64,000 nt of DNA from Salinibacter sp. 10B (GCF_002954405.1 NZ_MQWC01000004.1:2159909-2223908), one strand, 5' to 3'; shown: positions 17,805-27,364, numbered from the stretch's first letter. Translations and numbers: made by a program. The notes: a model not told the origin generated them from the sequence alone.

Positions 17805-18674
17805 ATGAATTTGGTGTGGGAGGGGGGACGAGCTGACGGACCAGCAATCGCAGCATATCTGCGTAGATAAACCCGACGACGCTCTCGACTCGATACTCGA
17901 AATCGCGGCAGAGCCCGACATTTCAGAAGCCAAGCAAAGGTCCGCTCCACGACCCAGCGGCGCGGGAAGACCTGAAAGGAACCGTCTCTGGCTTTTTTGA
18001 CGACCTCGACGGTCCATCCCCCGTCTCCTCAGCCCACTCGGCGAAGGGCTCTCCGCCGTATCCGCCGTCGACCCATAGGTGGGAGAGAGCCGAGGAAGAT
18101 CGGCCTTGCCCTGCGCAAAAAGCCGCTTTCCTCCCTCGCGGTATCCGACGTCAGCGGTCGTGACGACAACCTCGACGGGAAGGCCCTCCGTGTTGACCAT
18201 CAAGTACCGCTTTTGGCCGACCAATCCCTTGGCTCCGTCGAACCCACGCTTTTCACTCGTTTCCGCCGTTCGGACCGACCGGCTGTCGAGAATCGCGGCG
18301 CTTGGAGTGTACCTTCGGCCTTGCACCTTACGCCAGCGCTGGTGGAGGGCGTCGTAGATCCGTTCGAGAGTGCCATCAAGACGCCACCGGCTGAAGTAGG
18401 CATGGACCGTATGCCAGTTCGGGGTAAAGTCGCCGGTCAGGTCTCGCCACTGACACCCGTTTTTCAACACGTAGAAGATCCCGTCGACGACCTCTCCCAT
18501 GTCGGAGGTTCGCTGGTCGCCTCCCGAGCGGGCCGGTGGAATCAGCGGTTCGATCAACGCCCACTGCTTATCGGTAAGGTCCGAGGTGTAGGATTTGCGC
18601 ATCGATTCAGAAAAGGAAAGGGTTCCAGAGCAAGGAAAGAAGCTTCCAGAACGCCAAATTTCGTAGACGGATTC
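17805..18674 (-). mobile_element. IS5-family insertion sequence, complete ends, dead transposase
   Basis: The element is 870 bp. Left end GAGTGTGTCTATGAATTTGG and the inverse of the right end GAATCCGTCTACGAAATTTGG form imperfect terminal inverted repeats. TTA lies on both sides (17802-17804 and 18675-18677), the 3-bp TNA duplication typical of the IS1031/IS427 side of the IS5 family. The encoded transposase is broken by frameshifts. The right-hand TTA is shared with a 158-bp MITE that starts at the next base. Confidence 0.82.
17813..18602 (-). pseudogene. IS5-family transposase, frameshifted
   Basis: The N-terminus is a typical IS5-type DUF4096 region: SDLTDKQWALIEPLIPPA, then VLKNGCQWRDL. 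The DDE core follows (AILDSRSVRTAE, GFDGAKGLVGQKRYLMVNT). After GKADLPRL the reading frame breaks. WVDGGYGGEPFAEWAE is in a second frame, VFPRRWVVERTFAWL in a third, and CRDFEYRVESVVGFIYADML back in another, ending at a TAG at 17813. At least three separate frame changes are needed to rebuild one protein, too many for programmed frameshifting. The IS is therefore unable to move by itself. Confidence 0.88.
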
Positions 18675-18677
18675 TTA

Positions 18678-18835
18678 GAGACTGTTTTGATTTTTGAGCG
18701 GGTTGAGAATCGACGAGACAATTTCCCAGGGATTGGAGGTCCGTCCGTTGCTCAGTAGGCGCCCCGATGGATTGCAACGATCTGCAGTCGTCGCGCTCTG
18801 CTTGAACTGCCATCGTGTGAAACCAAAACAGTCTC
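18678..18835 (+). mobile_element. 158-bp MITE, copy 1 (next to IS5)
   Basis: The element begins GAGACTGTTTTGATTTTTGA and ends with the inverse repeat TGAAACCAAAACAGTCTC, flanked by TTA on both sides (18675-18677 and 18836-18838). The same sequence recurs inverted at 43071-43228 and 40402-40559 with equal length. It has no transposase, and a 48-codon frame runs through it without stop in all three copies. The TTA flank and GAGACTG end suggest mobilisation by an IS5-family transposase. Confidence 0.85.
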
Positions 18836-18998
18836 TTAGTCCCAACTTGGCTGAACGCGATCTATTTTTCTATGCAACCGGATCAGTTACACAATTATCA
18901 GGGCACAACCCGGATACGACCCGGCTGCTCCTGCTCTCTAGCTACAACTGTACTCAAGATGCGCAAAATGTGCCGCAGCTTTCAACCTAAAGAAGGCG

Positions 18999-20108
18999 TC
19001 ACAGCTCTTCATAAGCTACGTCCTGATAAACACGGTGCAGGCATTCCGCCGATCGCCTCCAGGAGAACTGTCTCCTACGCTTTTCACCGCGATCAATGAG
19101 AGTACGCCGGTACTCATCATCCTTGACGACTCTCTCAACAACAGTCTTCAATGCTTCCTCCTTGCCGGGTTCGAAATAGGCCGCTGCCTCTCCGGCAATC
19201 TCGGGAAAGCAACTCCGACGACTTACAACCACCGGACACCGGTTTCGGAACGCTTCCAAGATCGGCAACCCAAACCCTTCATACAAGGAGGGATAGGCCA
19301 ACAGCGTCGCATTTCGGTAGTACGAGGTCATCTTCTCGTCGGATGGAGTATCGTGGTGTACCCGCGAATCCACACCTCTCTTCACGAAGGGACGGAGTTC
19401 ACTGTCTGTGATCTCTTCTCCACCGAGACAGACGAGATGCAGTTCGGGCATTTCCTCCATGAGTGGGGCGAGGGCCTTAACAAGTTCACTGAAGTTCTTA
19501 TAACCTTTCCGCTTTCCTACATATAGTACGTACTGATCCGGCGTATTGAGGGACTCGTCACCTTGAGTTTTTTTCTTCCCACCTCCGTGAGGAACGACAT
19601 ATATTTTTTCGGAATCACAATTGTATATATCTTGGAGGTCCTGCTTTGTGTTTTCCGAGACACAGACGATAGCGGTTGCCCGATCACACATTTCCTGCTT
19701 TCCCGAGTGTACAGCTTCAGGATTGTCAAACTCTTCTGGATAGAGCTCCGGAGTCATATCGTGTACGGTAACCACGAGCGGTATACCCGAACAGAGTTTC
19801 GCAAGGCAGACGTTGTAATGTGTTTGGTGATACACATCGACCCCCCCTCCCCAAACCCCCGACAAGAACATGGGAAAATTTAAGGAATTGAGCAGCCTAC
19901 GGAGTCCTCGGAAGTAAACATCTATTGTAATACCACTGTAGCTGGTGCAATGTCGCAGGTAAGCATTTCGAGAAAACCTGAATGGAAGACAAACCTCTAC
20001 CTTCCCTCCCCTCGCAAAGCGGCGGAAATGTTCGACGAAGCTACGCGATATTCCCCCGTAGCGCTGAGTCGTAAATGTATCGTAATCGTAGGCTACCCGA
20101 AGCGACAT
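18999..20108 (-). CDS. Family 4 glycosyltransferase (mannosyltransferase-like)
   Basis: A 369-residue GT-B protein starting MSLRVAYDYDTFTTQRYGGISR; the YGGISR segment is the acceptor-side loop of many GT4 mannosyl- and rhamnosyltransferases. The donor site is ATLLAYPSLYEGFGLPILEA, with the EGFGLPxLE motif, then CPVVVSRRSCFPEIAG. It starts 2 bp after the stop of the FkbM gene and so belongs to the same transcript. Its 3' side borders the MITE/IS5 pair, which separates this half of the cluster from the Wzy half. Confidence 0.92.
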   Translation of the reverse strand: MSLRVAYDYDTFTTQRYGGISRSFVEHFRRFARGGKVEVCLPFRFSRNAYLRHCTSYSGITIDVYFRGLRRLLNSLNFPMFLSGVWGGGVDVYHQTHYNVCLAKLCSGIPLVVTVHDMTPELYPEEFDNPEAVHSGKQEMCDRATAIVCVSENTKQDLQDIYNCDSEKIYVVPHGGGKKKTQGDESLNTPDQYVLYVGKRKGYKNFSELVKALAPLMEEMPELHLVCLGGEEITDSELRPFVKRGVDSRVHHDTPSDEKMTSYYRNATLLAYPSLYEGFGLPILEAFRNRCPVVVSRRSCFPEIAGEAAAYFEPGKEEALKTVVERVVKDDEYRRTLIDRGEKRRRQFSWRRSAECLHRVYQDVAYEEL

Positions 20109-20110
20109 AT

Positions 20111-20947
20111 CTACTGGTCTTCAGACCGAAACCACACAAGCACAGCATCACCGTATCCTTGCTGCACTCCTCGTAGGTCGAATCTACCCCCGTTCTCCCT
20201 CAAGCGATCCTGCAGCCATGTCTCATCTCGACCTTCATGCAACTCCACTACAAGATGACGGACCCGGTGGATCCATGGAGCACATTTAGAAAAAACCTCT
20301 CCTTCGCCTCCTTCGATGTCACACTTGAGAATGTCGATTGCCCCTTCCGGACGCTCCTCATCAAGAATCTCCGTAACCGGTCGCACAGGCACACGTTCGA
20401 GGATCTCTCTCGACTCCGAGGAAGGATCGGCACACTTTCGAAGCTCATTTGCGCCTCCAGCTCCCCCTGACGCCAGCGCCGCTTGTCCGGTCTCTGTCCC
20501 CACCAATGCGTGACAGATTGTAACCTGCCCAGACTCAATAAGGGGAGCGAGCGATTTCTCCGCCATACGTACATTCGGGGTATACGGCTCGACACCTGTG
20601 ACTTGTGCCTGCGGCCATTCCCGTACGAAAAACCCGATGGAGAATCCGACGTTGGTGCCAAGATCAAGAATGTACTCCACGGGCTCCCGAACTGACGGCA
20701 AAAAGTCGGTGTATTCCCCCCCGTCCTGTACAAATATCTCTTGAAACGTGACGTAGTCACTCGTTCCCGGTCGACAGTAGAGTGGAAAGTCCAATCCACG
20801 GAGGTTAAGGGGAAGCGCCTCCTCAGGATGGCGACTTCCACCTGTACGCCCTGCCTTCCGCAAACGGAGAACGGTTTCAAACGAGCAGGGATGCTCAAGG
20901 ATTTTGGCAGTCTGAATAACCTTACGAACCCATTGACGGATACTCAT
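20111..20947 (-). CDS. FkbM family methyltransferase
   Basis: A 278-residue SAM-dependent methyltransferase of the FkbM type. Motif I is YILDLGTNVGFSIGFF, followed by VTGVEPYTPNVRMAEKSL, and the family's IDILKCDIEGGEGEVF motif lies near residue 210. FkbM proteins O-methylate sugars or polyketides; in this context methylation of a polysaccharide sugar is likely. It precedes the GT4 gene with a 2-bp gap. A 218-bp spacer without genes lies on its upstream side. Confidence 0.9.
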   Translation of the reverse strand: MSIRQWVRKVIQTAKILEHPCSFETVLRLRKAGRTGGSRHPEEALPLNLRGLDFPLYCRPGTSDYVTFQEIFVQDGGEYTDFLPSVREPVEYILDLGTNVGFSIGFFVREWPQAQVTGVEPYTPNVRMAEKSLAPLIESGQVTICHALVGTETGQAALASGGAGGANELRKCADPSSESREILERVPVRPVTEILDEERPEGAIDILKCDIEGGEGEVFSKCAPWIHRVRHLVVELHEGRDETWLQDRLRENGGRFDLRGVQQGYGDAVLVWFRSEDQ

Positions 20948-21165
20948 CTCGAAGCGTGAACATTGCCAGGAAACAAATCGATGCGCAAGGTGCGCATATC
21001 TTAAATTGACCCTCTCTTATTTACAAAGAATTTCAGTTACATACCTGCCAAATGAAACAAAATCGATTACTCCTCAGCTCTCTCCTACCTTTCGGTACCC
21101 TGACGAGATTCGGTAGTCGACCTTTTCCAATGCCCGATACTCATAGCTAGCCCATGATCACCTTT

Positions 21166-22095
21166 TCAATTCGGCAAAACGTTCCGCAAGTACTGATATG
21201 TTCTTGACATAATTTTGCGAATGGTGGTTTGGTCGTACAGCCAGCGCTGTGTATAGTCATCTGCGTCGGCATGGCGCACAATACATGGGGGATGTTCAAG
21301 CGGTTGCTTCAGCGTACTAATCGAGCGAGAAGTGTACCATCCAGCGTCCCGAGTGTGAGTAGCCTCTTCTCCATGGCCAATGTTGGAAACGAGGTTTTTC
21401 TCGGGAAGAATGTTGACTCCTCCATTCATCCAGATGCTGTACTGCCAAACATACGCCCAGCTATCAACCTCTCTTTGATATACACGATCGAATACGGAGC
21501 GCCAGTAGGACGCTGCTCTATCAGAGGCGAATAGTTGTTCAATCCATGGGCCCTCACGCACCTCAGGCCAAGATTCCATGTCAACATCGTAATGTCGCCA
21601 AGCCGACCGCCAAGTAGCCCACCCCCAGCAGTGCATGTACCGAGAGAAGTAGTAGCTGTACTCGCTCCGAGGCCTCGGCTGGAAGTTGTCTCCAGAAATC
21701 GACATCACATGGCTGTGATCCGCATACCGGTCAAGTAATTCCTCACAGAAAGAAAAAAAGGAGCGATCCGGCATACAGTCATCTTCCAAAATAATGGCCC
21801 GGTCGACGTGATCGAAGACCCAGTTCAATCCAGATACGACCCGCTGCCTCAATCCCAGATTTTCGTCGGCATAGTTCCGATGTACTAAGCTTTCACAACG
21901 AATATCTTCAACAACCGAACGCGTTTCTCTACATCGCCTCTTTTCGTCAGGACGCCCAGATCGGGGACCATCCGCAATCACAAATAGCTGCGGCGGACAT
22001 GCCTCTTGGATCGCCTCGACGACGCGGCGCGTCATGCTAGGACGACGAAAAATAAATAAGACGATAGGAATATCCACGAATCTGTACAACAACAA
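21166..22095 (-). CDS. GT2-like glycosyltransferase (GNT-I / HlpA-like fold)
   Basis: A 309-residue GT-A-type protein. It has IPIVLFIFRRPSMTRRVVEA at the N-terminus, FVIADGPRSGRPDE, and the metal-site region IILEDDCMPDRSFFSF. The aromatic block YMHCWGWATWRSAWRHYD is characteristic of this nucleotide-diphospho-sugar transferase group, sometimes misnamed hemolytic protein. It is cytoplasmic with no signal peptide. Its upstream neighbour is the flippase gene, 24 bp away, so it is probably in the same operon. Confidence 0.85.
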   Translation of the reverse strand: MLLYRFVDIPIVLFIFRRPSMTRRVVEAIQEACPPQLFVIADGPRSGRPDEKRRCRETRSVVEDIRCESLVHRNYADENLGLRQRVVSGLNWVFDHVDRAIILEDDCMPDRSFFSFCEELLDRYADHSHVMSISGDNFQPRPRSEYSYYFSRYMHCWGWATWRSAWRHYDVDMESWPEVREGPWIEQLFASDRAASYWRSVFDRVYQREVDSWAYVWQYSIWMNGGVNILPEKNLVSNIGHGEEATHTRDAGWYTSRSISTLKQPLEHPPCIVRHADADDYTQRWLYDQTTIRKIMSRTYQYLRNVLPN

Positions 22096-22119
22096 ATAAA
22101 GTTTACAGAGACAAAATCG

Positions 22120-23592
22120 CTACTTCAATGAGTCTCCGGAATCTGACCCTGTAACGAGTTCGTTTCCAAAATTATTCCGAATAACCGACCGAATTCGGAA
22201 CGGCACAAATAGTGCTTTTCCCATCTGTACAAACACGCCGTGAAGCCGTCGCCAAATCAGACAGGAGAGAAACACAGCAACAACCTGTGATATCAGAGTC
22301 GCCCAAGCAGCCCCTGTTCCAGCGTAGCTAGGAATGAGAATATAATTGAGCCCGACATTTACAATCGCCCCTACAACAGCAGTGATCATTGAGAAACGAG
22401 TAAAGTTCTCTGTTACAAGCCACTTTCCTCTTCCTGCTCCCAATGAAACAAACAGAAATGCCCAAATGTGGACTTTGAGGATAGACCCGGACTCAGAGTA
22501 TTCTGCCCCGAATACTAAACCGACAAGGGGCTCAGCAACAAGAGTCATCGGGATGACGATAACGTAGCTAAGGAGTGCGAGTATATCGTAGAAGGCCTGC
22601 ATCCGCTTTTGATACACCTCCTCAGAGGCATTTTCTTTTGAGGTCACAATCTTTGGAAAAACCGACCCCGCAATTGCAGTTGGGATGAAATACCAAAGTT
22701 CTGACACCTTAACGGCGGTTGCGTAAATCCCCACAGCCGATTCTCCGACCATTTCCCCTATCATCACTTGGTCGATCTTCATATACACAGCAACTGAAAG
22801 GCCCGCAAAGATCAGAGGCCAAGCATCCCTCATCATTTGTCGAGCTGTCGTCCATTCAAATTTCCACGGTGGATTTCCTTTTTCTGGTACGTGCCGATAC
22901 ATCAGATACGTCCCAATTACTTTGAGTCCAGTCTGCACCACCACAAGGATAACAAATGCGAGCACTGAGAATCCTGCGAGGATACAGGCAATCTGCGATC
23001 CCGCATAAAGGACCGTCACTCCACTGCGGACCCAAACAGGGTACTTCGATTTGATCTCAGATTTAAACCATAGCTTAAAGACATCAGCGGACTTGAACAC
23101 CAGTTCTACAGAGACGACTAGGACTGCGATCTGAGTGATCCATTCATCACTGACCGAAAAGATCGTTGCCGCCACTACTCCAATCGTGAGCACGCCGGCC
23201 ACCATACGCAACGCAAACGCCGTCCCCATCACCTTACCTTCACTCCACTTTTTGCTCGACAAATTTCGCACAACAATGCCGTCAAGCCCAAGTGTGGTCA
23301 CCACCGTAAATAGCCCTACAAAACTCAGCGCATAACTGTACACACCGTATTTTTCGGGACCCAAATAGCGGATAACCCACACACCCACTAGGAAACGGAC
23401 CGTCATATTCACGATCCGTTCGAACATTAGCCAACTTGTATTTCCGAGAATCTTTCGCAGAGTCGGACTGTCCCTAATCCTGCGCTGGAGGAATCCAGGT
23501 AGCAACCGACTCCACCAAGACTGCACATTATCAGTCGCTTGACTGCGCAAAGTGTGTACCCCGTCGGTTAGAGTTTTGACTTGATGCTTCAA
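22120..23592 (-). CDS. Wzx-type polysaccharide flippase (MOP superfamily)
   Basis: A multi-spanning membrane protein with about 12-14 hydrophobic segments. The family start is visible as NTSWLMFERIVNMTVRFLVG, then VIRYLGPEKYGVYSYALSF, typical of Wzx/RfbX flippases that move undecaprenyl-linked repeats across the inner membrane. An ATG at 23667 would overlap the upstream glycosyltransferase by 70 bp and add residues unlike the family. The TTG at 23592 leaves a 5-bp gap and is preferred, though a still later start is possible because about 50 residues precede the conserved region. Confidence 0.88.
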   Translation of the reverse strand: MKHQVKTLTDGVHTLRSQATDNVQSWWSRLLPGFLQRRIRDSPTLRKILGNTSWLMFERIVNMTVRFLVGVWVIRYLGPEKYGVYSYALSFVGLFTVVTTLGLDGIVVRNLSSKKWSEGKVMGTAFALRMVAGVLTIGVVAATIFSVSDEWITQIAVLVVSVELVFKSADVFKLWFKSEIKSKYPVWVRSGVTVLYAGSQIACILAGFSVLAFVILVVVQTGLKVIGTYLMYRHVPEKGNPPWKFEWTTARQMMRDAWPLIFAGLSVAVYMKIDQVMIGEMVGESAVGIYATAVKVSELWYFIPTAIAGSVFPKIVTSKENASEEVYQKRMQAFYDILALLSYVIVIPMTLVAEPLVGLVFGAEYSESGSILKVHIWAFLFVSLGAGRGKWLVTENFTRFSMITAVVGAIVNVGLNYILIPSYAGTGAAWATLISQVVAVFLSCLIWRRLHGVFVQMGKALFVPFRIRSVIRNNFGNELVTGSDSGDSLK

Positions 23593-23597
23593 TGGTC

Positions 23598-24671
23598 CTA
23601 TATATTGGAAACCATTTCCAAAAAACGTCTCGCCTGAGCCATAGGACCATAATGTTTGTAAGCCCACTTCCGCCCCCTTATTGCTATATCTTTCACCTTT
23701 TTCATATCGCGAAATACTTCAACCGCTGTATCTGGACTGTTAAGATCAACACCTATATAGTGGCGTAGGTTCGAGGGATAAACTGGAAGCAAAAAGCCGT
23801 ATTTCTCAAAGTCTAAATGTATTGGCGCACTACCAGCGGCCCATGCCTCCCATAAACGAAAACTATCCCATTGACCAACTTTTTTAGGGTACATACCTAA
23901 TCCATACATTTTCGACAATACACCATTCATGACTTTTCTCCCAACCTTTGACAATGAATAATTTGACATGAATATACTAGGTGGCAAAAAGAACCCACCA
24001 AACGCAAGGGTTGCCAAAGAACTTTCTAATCTTTCATAATATTTTGGATAATGACGTCTTCCTGTCATTTTCCAAAGCTTTAAATCCCTTTCATTTTCTG
24101 GCTTCTCTTCAAAGCTATCAACTTGACTATCTACATTTATAAAATTATTGATATTTTTCACAACTCTCATGTCAGCAACACTTCTTATTTCATGCCCTAC
24201 CCTATAATTTTTAAGTACTTTCTCTTTTTTGTTATTATTTTTGTTGTTTTTTGTGTACTTTTTTATTCTATTAGTTATCCCAAATGGCCACGGGAAATAG
24301 TTTTCAGGATAATCTACCCATTTTGACATATGTGACCTTAATACTATATCAAACTTTTTCACCTCCTCCCTATACATCAAACCAAATTCGTCTAATTGAT
24401 CTAAAAGAACATTTACACCTCCGTTAATATTACTTATGTCTACTTTATTTTCTTTTAAGAATTTAGAGTTATATACAACAATATCACACATGCTTGGTTG
24501 TATATTGTTAGACCTCTCAAACAACCATCCATCTTCTTTACTCCAATAATTCACATTAGAATATATGTTGTTTCCTAACTCGACTAGTCCTTCGGCTAAC
24601 GCGATTTGACCGTGTTGATAACTAGCTGACGATGGTGATTTATACTTTGCGCAGTAAAAAAATATATCCAT
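23598..24671 (-). CDS. Glycosyltransferase-like protein, A+T-rich acquired gene
   Basis: A 357-residue protein, rich in Lys, Asn and Ile, encoded by DNA far more A+T-rich than its neighbours. The C-terminal part (GQWDSFRLWEAWAAGSAPIH, then YPSNLRHYIGVDL) resembles GT-B/exostosin-like glycosyltransferases, where a WEAxAAGxxP loop binds the donor. The N-terminal half is not recognised. The Lys/Asn run near residues 140-150 and the unusual composition indicate recent acquisition from a low-G+C donor. The 5' side continues into 226 bp of A+T-rich non-coding DNA. Confidence 0.72.
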   Translation of the reverse strand: MDIFFYCAKYKSPSSASYQHGQIALAEGLVELGNNIYSNVNYWSKEDGWLFERSNNIQPSMCDIVVYNSKFLKENKVDISNINGGVNVLLDQLDEFGLMYREEVKKFDIVLRSHMSKWVDYPENYFPWPFGITNRIKKYTKNNKNNNKKEKVLKNYRVGHEIRSVADMRVVKNINNFINVDSQVDSFEEKPENERDLKLWKMTGRRHYPKYYERLESSLATLAFGGFFLPPSIFMSNYSLSKVGRKVMNGVLSKMYGLGMYPKKVGQWDSFRLWEAWAAGSAPIHLDFEKYGFLLPVYPSNLRHYIGVDLNSPDTAVEVFRDMKKVKDIAIRGRKWAYKHYGPMAQARRFLEMVSNI

Positions 24672-24897
24672 CTTACAAATAAAGGTATTTTGTATACCAA
24701 TTTTTTTTCACAACACGTTTATTGTTAAAATATCAATGTTTTACCACATCAATAATTCAATTTTTAAGTAATCTAAATTTTACTTAAAATACAAATATAA
24801 ACTCCCACCCTATACGCATATTCATATAACACGCTTATTTTTCAATTTTTTTCTTTTTCACTAACACGTTTACCATCTTTGGAGCTATTTTTCCACA
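24672..24897. other. A+T-rich non-coding spacer
   Basis: 226 bp dominated by A and T runs between the acquired glycosyltransferase and the Wzz-like gene. No gene is seen. It is probably part of the imported segment and may carry a promoter for the genes downstream of it. Confidence 0.5.
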
Positions 24898-26118
24898 CTA
24901 ACTAATAGGTATACTTCTTTTTATCTCACAGACTTTTTTCCTCCTTTGTGAATCCTTTATATTGCCGATAAAAAAGGAAACGAATGCTCCCCCTATTCCG
25001 ATGAGTCCCCCAAGGGTCAAATACAGCAGTACAATCAACGTACGTTGTGGTGCACTCCGATTCATCGGAGGAAGCGGCTTCTCCACCACAGTCACCACCG
25101 GCTGCCGCCGCTGCAGATCAAGCCGTGTTTGAGTGAGTTGGCTCTGGAGTTCGCTGTAGAGCTGTTCTTTAAAACTCACCTGCCGCTGCAGCCGATCACG
25201 CCTAAACTGAAGGGACGCCGTAGTTGGATTCTGATTTCGCTCCAAAAACTGCGCCAGTCGTTCTTCGGCTGCCTCCAATTCTTGCTCCGCCTCCTCAAAT
25301 CGTCCTTCTACAAACTCAAGACGCTCGCGCACCTTCTCCGTCCGGATCTCGCGCACACGCGTCGAGAAGTGATCAAGAAAGCTTTCTGCCACTGAAGCTG
25401 CTAACTGTGGTCCACCAGCTGTCACCGAGATCGTCATGAGGCCCGTCTCCTCGTCAACCGACGCCGAAATCTTGTTCGAGATCGATTTCAGGGCCGCGTC
25501 TTCCTCTTCGCTCGGGATCATCAGCTCCCCTGTGTCCGTCATGCCCGCCGGAGCAGGAGACCCGGAAACTGCCTTTCCCAACAATCCCTTCAACGTCCAC
25601 GGCAGCCACAGTGTGTAGTCCAGAACGGTGCTCAGCGACCCAGCCGGACGATTCACGTATTCCACATACGTCATCCGCTTCTCGACATCTGGAAACCGAA
25701 ACGTGTCCCGTACCACAGCCAATCGCACCTCGCGACTCTGCAACACGTCGGGGTAGGCCGCAGGCGTGAGGCCACTGGCCGTCCCCCCCAAACTCATGCC
25801 AAGCCCGGAAAGCGCCCCTCCCGCCAATCCTCCAGACAGTCCACCGGGTAGCCCTCCCCCCCCTCCCTCCTGTGCCTCACGCACAACTCGTGCCTCCGAG
25901 GTAAACTCTTCCGGCGCGAGCATAGCGTACGTTACCCCCAACAGCGTGAAGACAAGCATCGTCCGCACGATGAGTGTCTTGTTTCGTGTCAGGACAAGCA
26001 GGATGTCTAGTAGTGACACCTCGTCTTCCCGAGGTCTCCTGCGCCCTAACGCCTCATTATCCGGTGAGGTGGGGTCGGTACTGCCCTCGGTCTGGCCTTG
26101 CGGTGCAGAGTCATTCAT
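24898..26118 (-). CDS. Wzz-type chain-length determinant / polysaccharide co-polymerase
   Basis: A 406-residue PCP-family protein. The N-terminal cytoplasmic tail is acidic, the first membrane helix is in TLIVRTMLVFTLLGVTYAML, and a large periplasmic domain has coiled-coil stretches at about 250-330 (EEAEQELEAAEERLAQFLE). The second helix is in TLIVLLYLTLGGLIGIGGAF, preceded by a Pro-rich PLPPMNRSAP segment typical of Wzz. No Wzc kinase domain follows. A Gly-rich insert of about 25 residues (GGGLPGGLSGGLAGGALSG) lies in the periplasmic domain near residue 90. It controls polymer length together with the Wzy and export proteins. Confidence 0.9.
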   Translation of the reverse strand: MNDSAPQGQTEGSTDPTSPDNEALGRRRPREDEVSLLDILLVLTRNKTLIVRTMLVFTLLGVTYAMLAPEEFTSEARVVREAQEGGGGGLPGGLSGGLAGGALSGLGMSLGGTASGLTPAAYPDVLQSREVRLAVVRDTFRFPDVEKRMTYVEYVNRPAGSLSTVLDYTLWLPWTLKGLLGKAVSGSPAPAGMTDTGELMIPSEEEDAALKSISNKISASVDEETGLMTISVTAGGPQLAASVAESFLDHFSTRVREIRTEKVRERLEFVEGRFEEAEQELEAAEERLAQFLERNQNPTTASLQFRRDRLQRQVSFKEQLYSELQSQLTQTRLDLQRRQPVVTVVEKPLPPMNRSAPQRTLIVLLYLTLGGLIGIGGAFVSFFIGNIKDSQRRKKVCEIKRSIPIS

Positions 26119-26164
26119 TCAGCGGTGAATACAAATTGGTGGGGAGGAGACGAAACGTATCGCC

Positions 26165-27283
26165 TCACCCATTCTTCTGAACAACGATTTCTTCTCGCGC
26201 GTCTTCCATGTCGCGGTTGACCATTTCTTCGGCCAGTTGCTCCAGCGAGCGGGAGGGCGTCCAGCCCAGCTCTTCGCGCGCCTTTTCGGCCTTGCCCAGC
26301 AGCTGATGCACCTCCGTCGGGCGGTAGTAGCGCGGGTCGATCTCCACGACCGGCCGCCCGCTCTCCGCGTCGTACCCGACCTCGTCCTCGTCGGAGCCCT
26401 CCCACACGAGCTCCATCCCCGCCGCCTCGAAGGCCATCTCGCAAAACCGCCGCACCGTCGTCGTCCGCCCGGTCGCCAACACGTAGTCCTCCGGCTCCTC
26501 CTGCTGAAGCATCCGCCACATCCCCTCCACGTAGTCGCGGGCGTGGCCCCAGTCCCGCTCCGCATCCAAATTCCCGAGGTAGGTCTTCTCCTGCAGGCCG
26601 GCCTGAATGCGAGCCGCCGCCCGCGTGATCTTCCGCGTGACGAAGGTCTCCCCCCGCCGCGGGCTCTCGTGGTTGAAGAGGATGCCGTTGGAGGCGTGAA
26701 TGCCGTAGGCCTCCCGGTAGTTGACCACGATCCAGTAGGCATAGAGCTTCGCTGCCGCGTACGGGCTGCGCGGATAGAAGGGCGTCTCCTCGGTCTGGGG
26801 CACCTCCTGCACCTCCCCGTAAAGCTCCGACGTGGAGGCCTGGTAGAAGCGCGTCTTCTCCGTCAGGTCCAGGATCCGGATCGCCTCCAACAGCCGAAGC
26901 GTGCCCAGCGCGTCGACCTCCGCGGTGTACTCCGGCGTGTCGAAGCTGACCTGCACGTGGCTCTGGGCCGCCAGGTTGTAGATCTCGTCCGGCTGGGTCT
27001 CCTGCACGATCCGGATCAGGTTCGTCGAGTCGGTCAGGTCCCCGTAGTGAAGGAAAAAGTCGACGTCCTCCTCGTGGGGATCGGTGTAGATGTGGTCGAT
27101 CCGGTCGGTGTTGAACTGCGAGGCCCGGCGCTTGATGCCGTGCACCTCGTAGCCCTTCTCCAGAAGGAGCTCTGCGAGGTAGGAGCCGTCCTGCCCAGTA
27201 ACACCGGTGATCAGGGCCACCGGGCGGTCTGCGCCCGCGCGGTCCTCCGGAATTTTGCTCGTGACTTCTTTGTCGGTTGGCAT
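26165..27283 (-). CDS. gmd: GDP-mannose 4,6-dehydratase
   Basis: A 372-residue extended SDR. The NADP-binding motif is [14 protein letters not shown], the family-specific [16 protein letters not shown] follows, then [11 protein letters not shown] and the catalytic YxxxK in [26 protein letters not shown] is diagnostic of Gmd. It converts GDP-D-mannose to GDP-4-keto-6-deoxymannose, the first step to GDP-L-fucose. The ATG at 27283 is taken; one seven codons earlier is possible. It lies 81 bp downstream of fcl, which catalyses the next step. Confidence 0.96.
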   Translation of the reverse strand: MPTDKEVTSKIPEDRAGADRPVALITGVTGQDGSYLAELLLEKGYEVHGIKRRASQFNTDRIDHIYTDPHEEDVDFFLHYGDLTDSTNLIRIVQETQPDEIYNLAAQSHVQVSFDTPEYTAEVDALGTLRLLEAIRILDLTEKTRFYQASTSELYGEVQEVPQTEETPFYPRSPYAAAKLYAYWIVVNYREAYGIHASNGILFNHESPRRGETFVTRKITRAAARIQAGLQEKTYLGNLDAERDWGHARDYVEGMWRMLQQEEPEDYVLATGRTTTVRRFCEMAFEAAGMELVWEGSDEDEVGYDAESGRPVVEIDPRYYRPTEVHQLLGKAEKAREELGWTPSRSLEQLAEEMVNRDMEDAREEIVVQKNG

Positions 27284-27364
27284 CGGGTCCTCAGCAGCGT
27301 CCAAAAAGGGAAAGAAGAAAAAGTAAGAGGGAAAGAGAGGCGCCAGGCAATAGCTCGGCAGCAG

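Noticed and set aside
17813-18602. Programmed frameshifting in the IS5 transposase
   Set aside because: At least three frame changes are needed, and no single slippery site with a plausible two-frame arrangement is seen.
24898-26118. A Wzc-type tyrosine kinase in the polysaccharide locus
   Set aside because: The Wzz-like protein ends shortly after its second membrane helix, with no Walker motifs or Tyr-rich tail.
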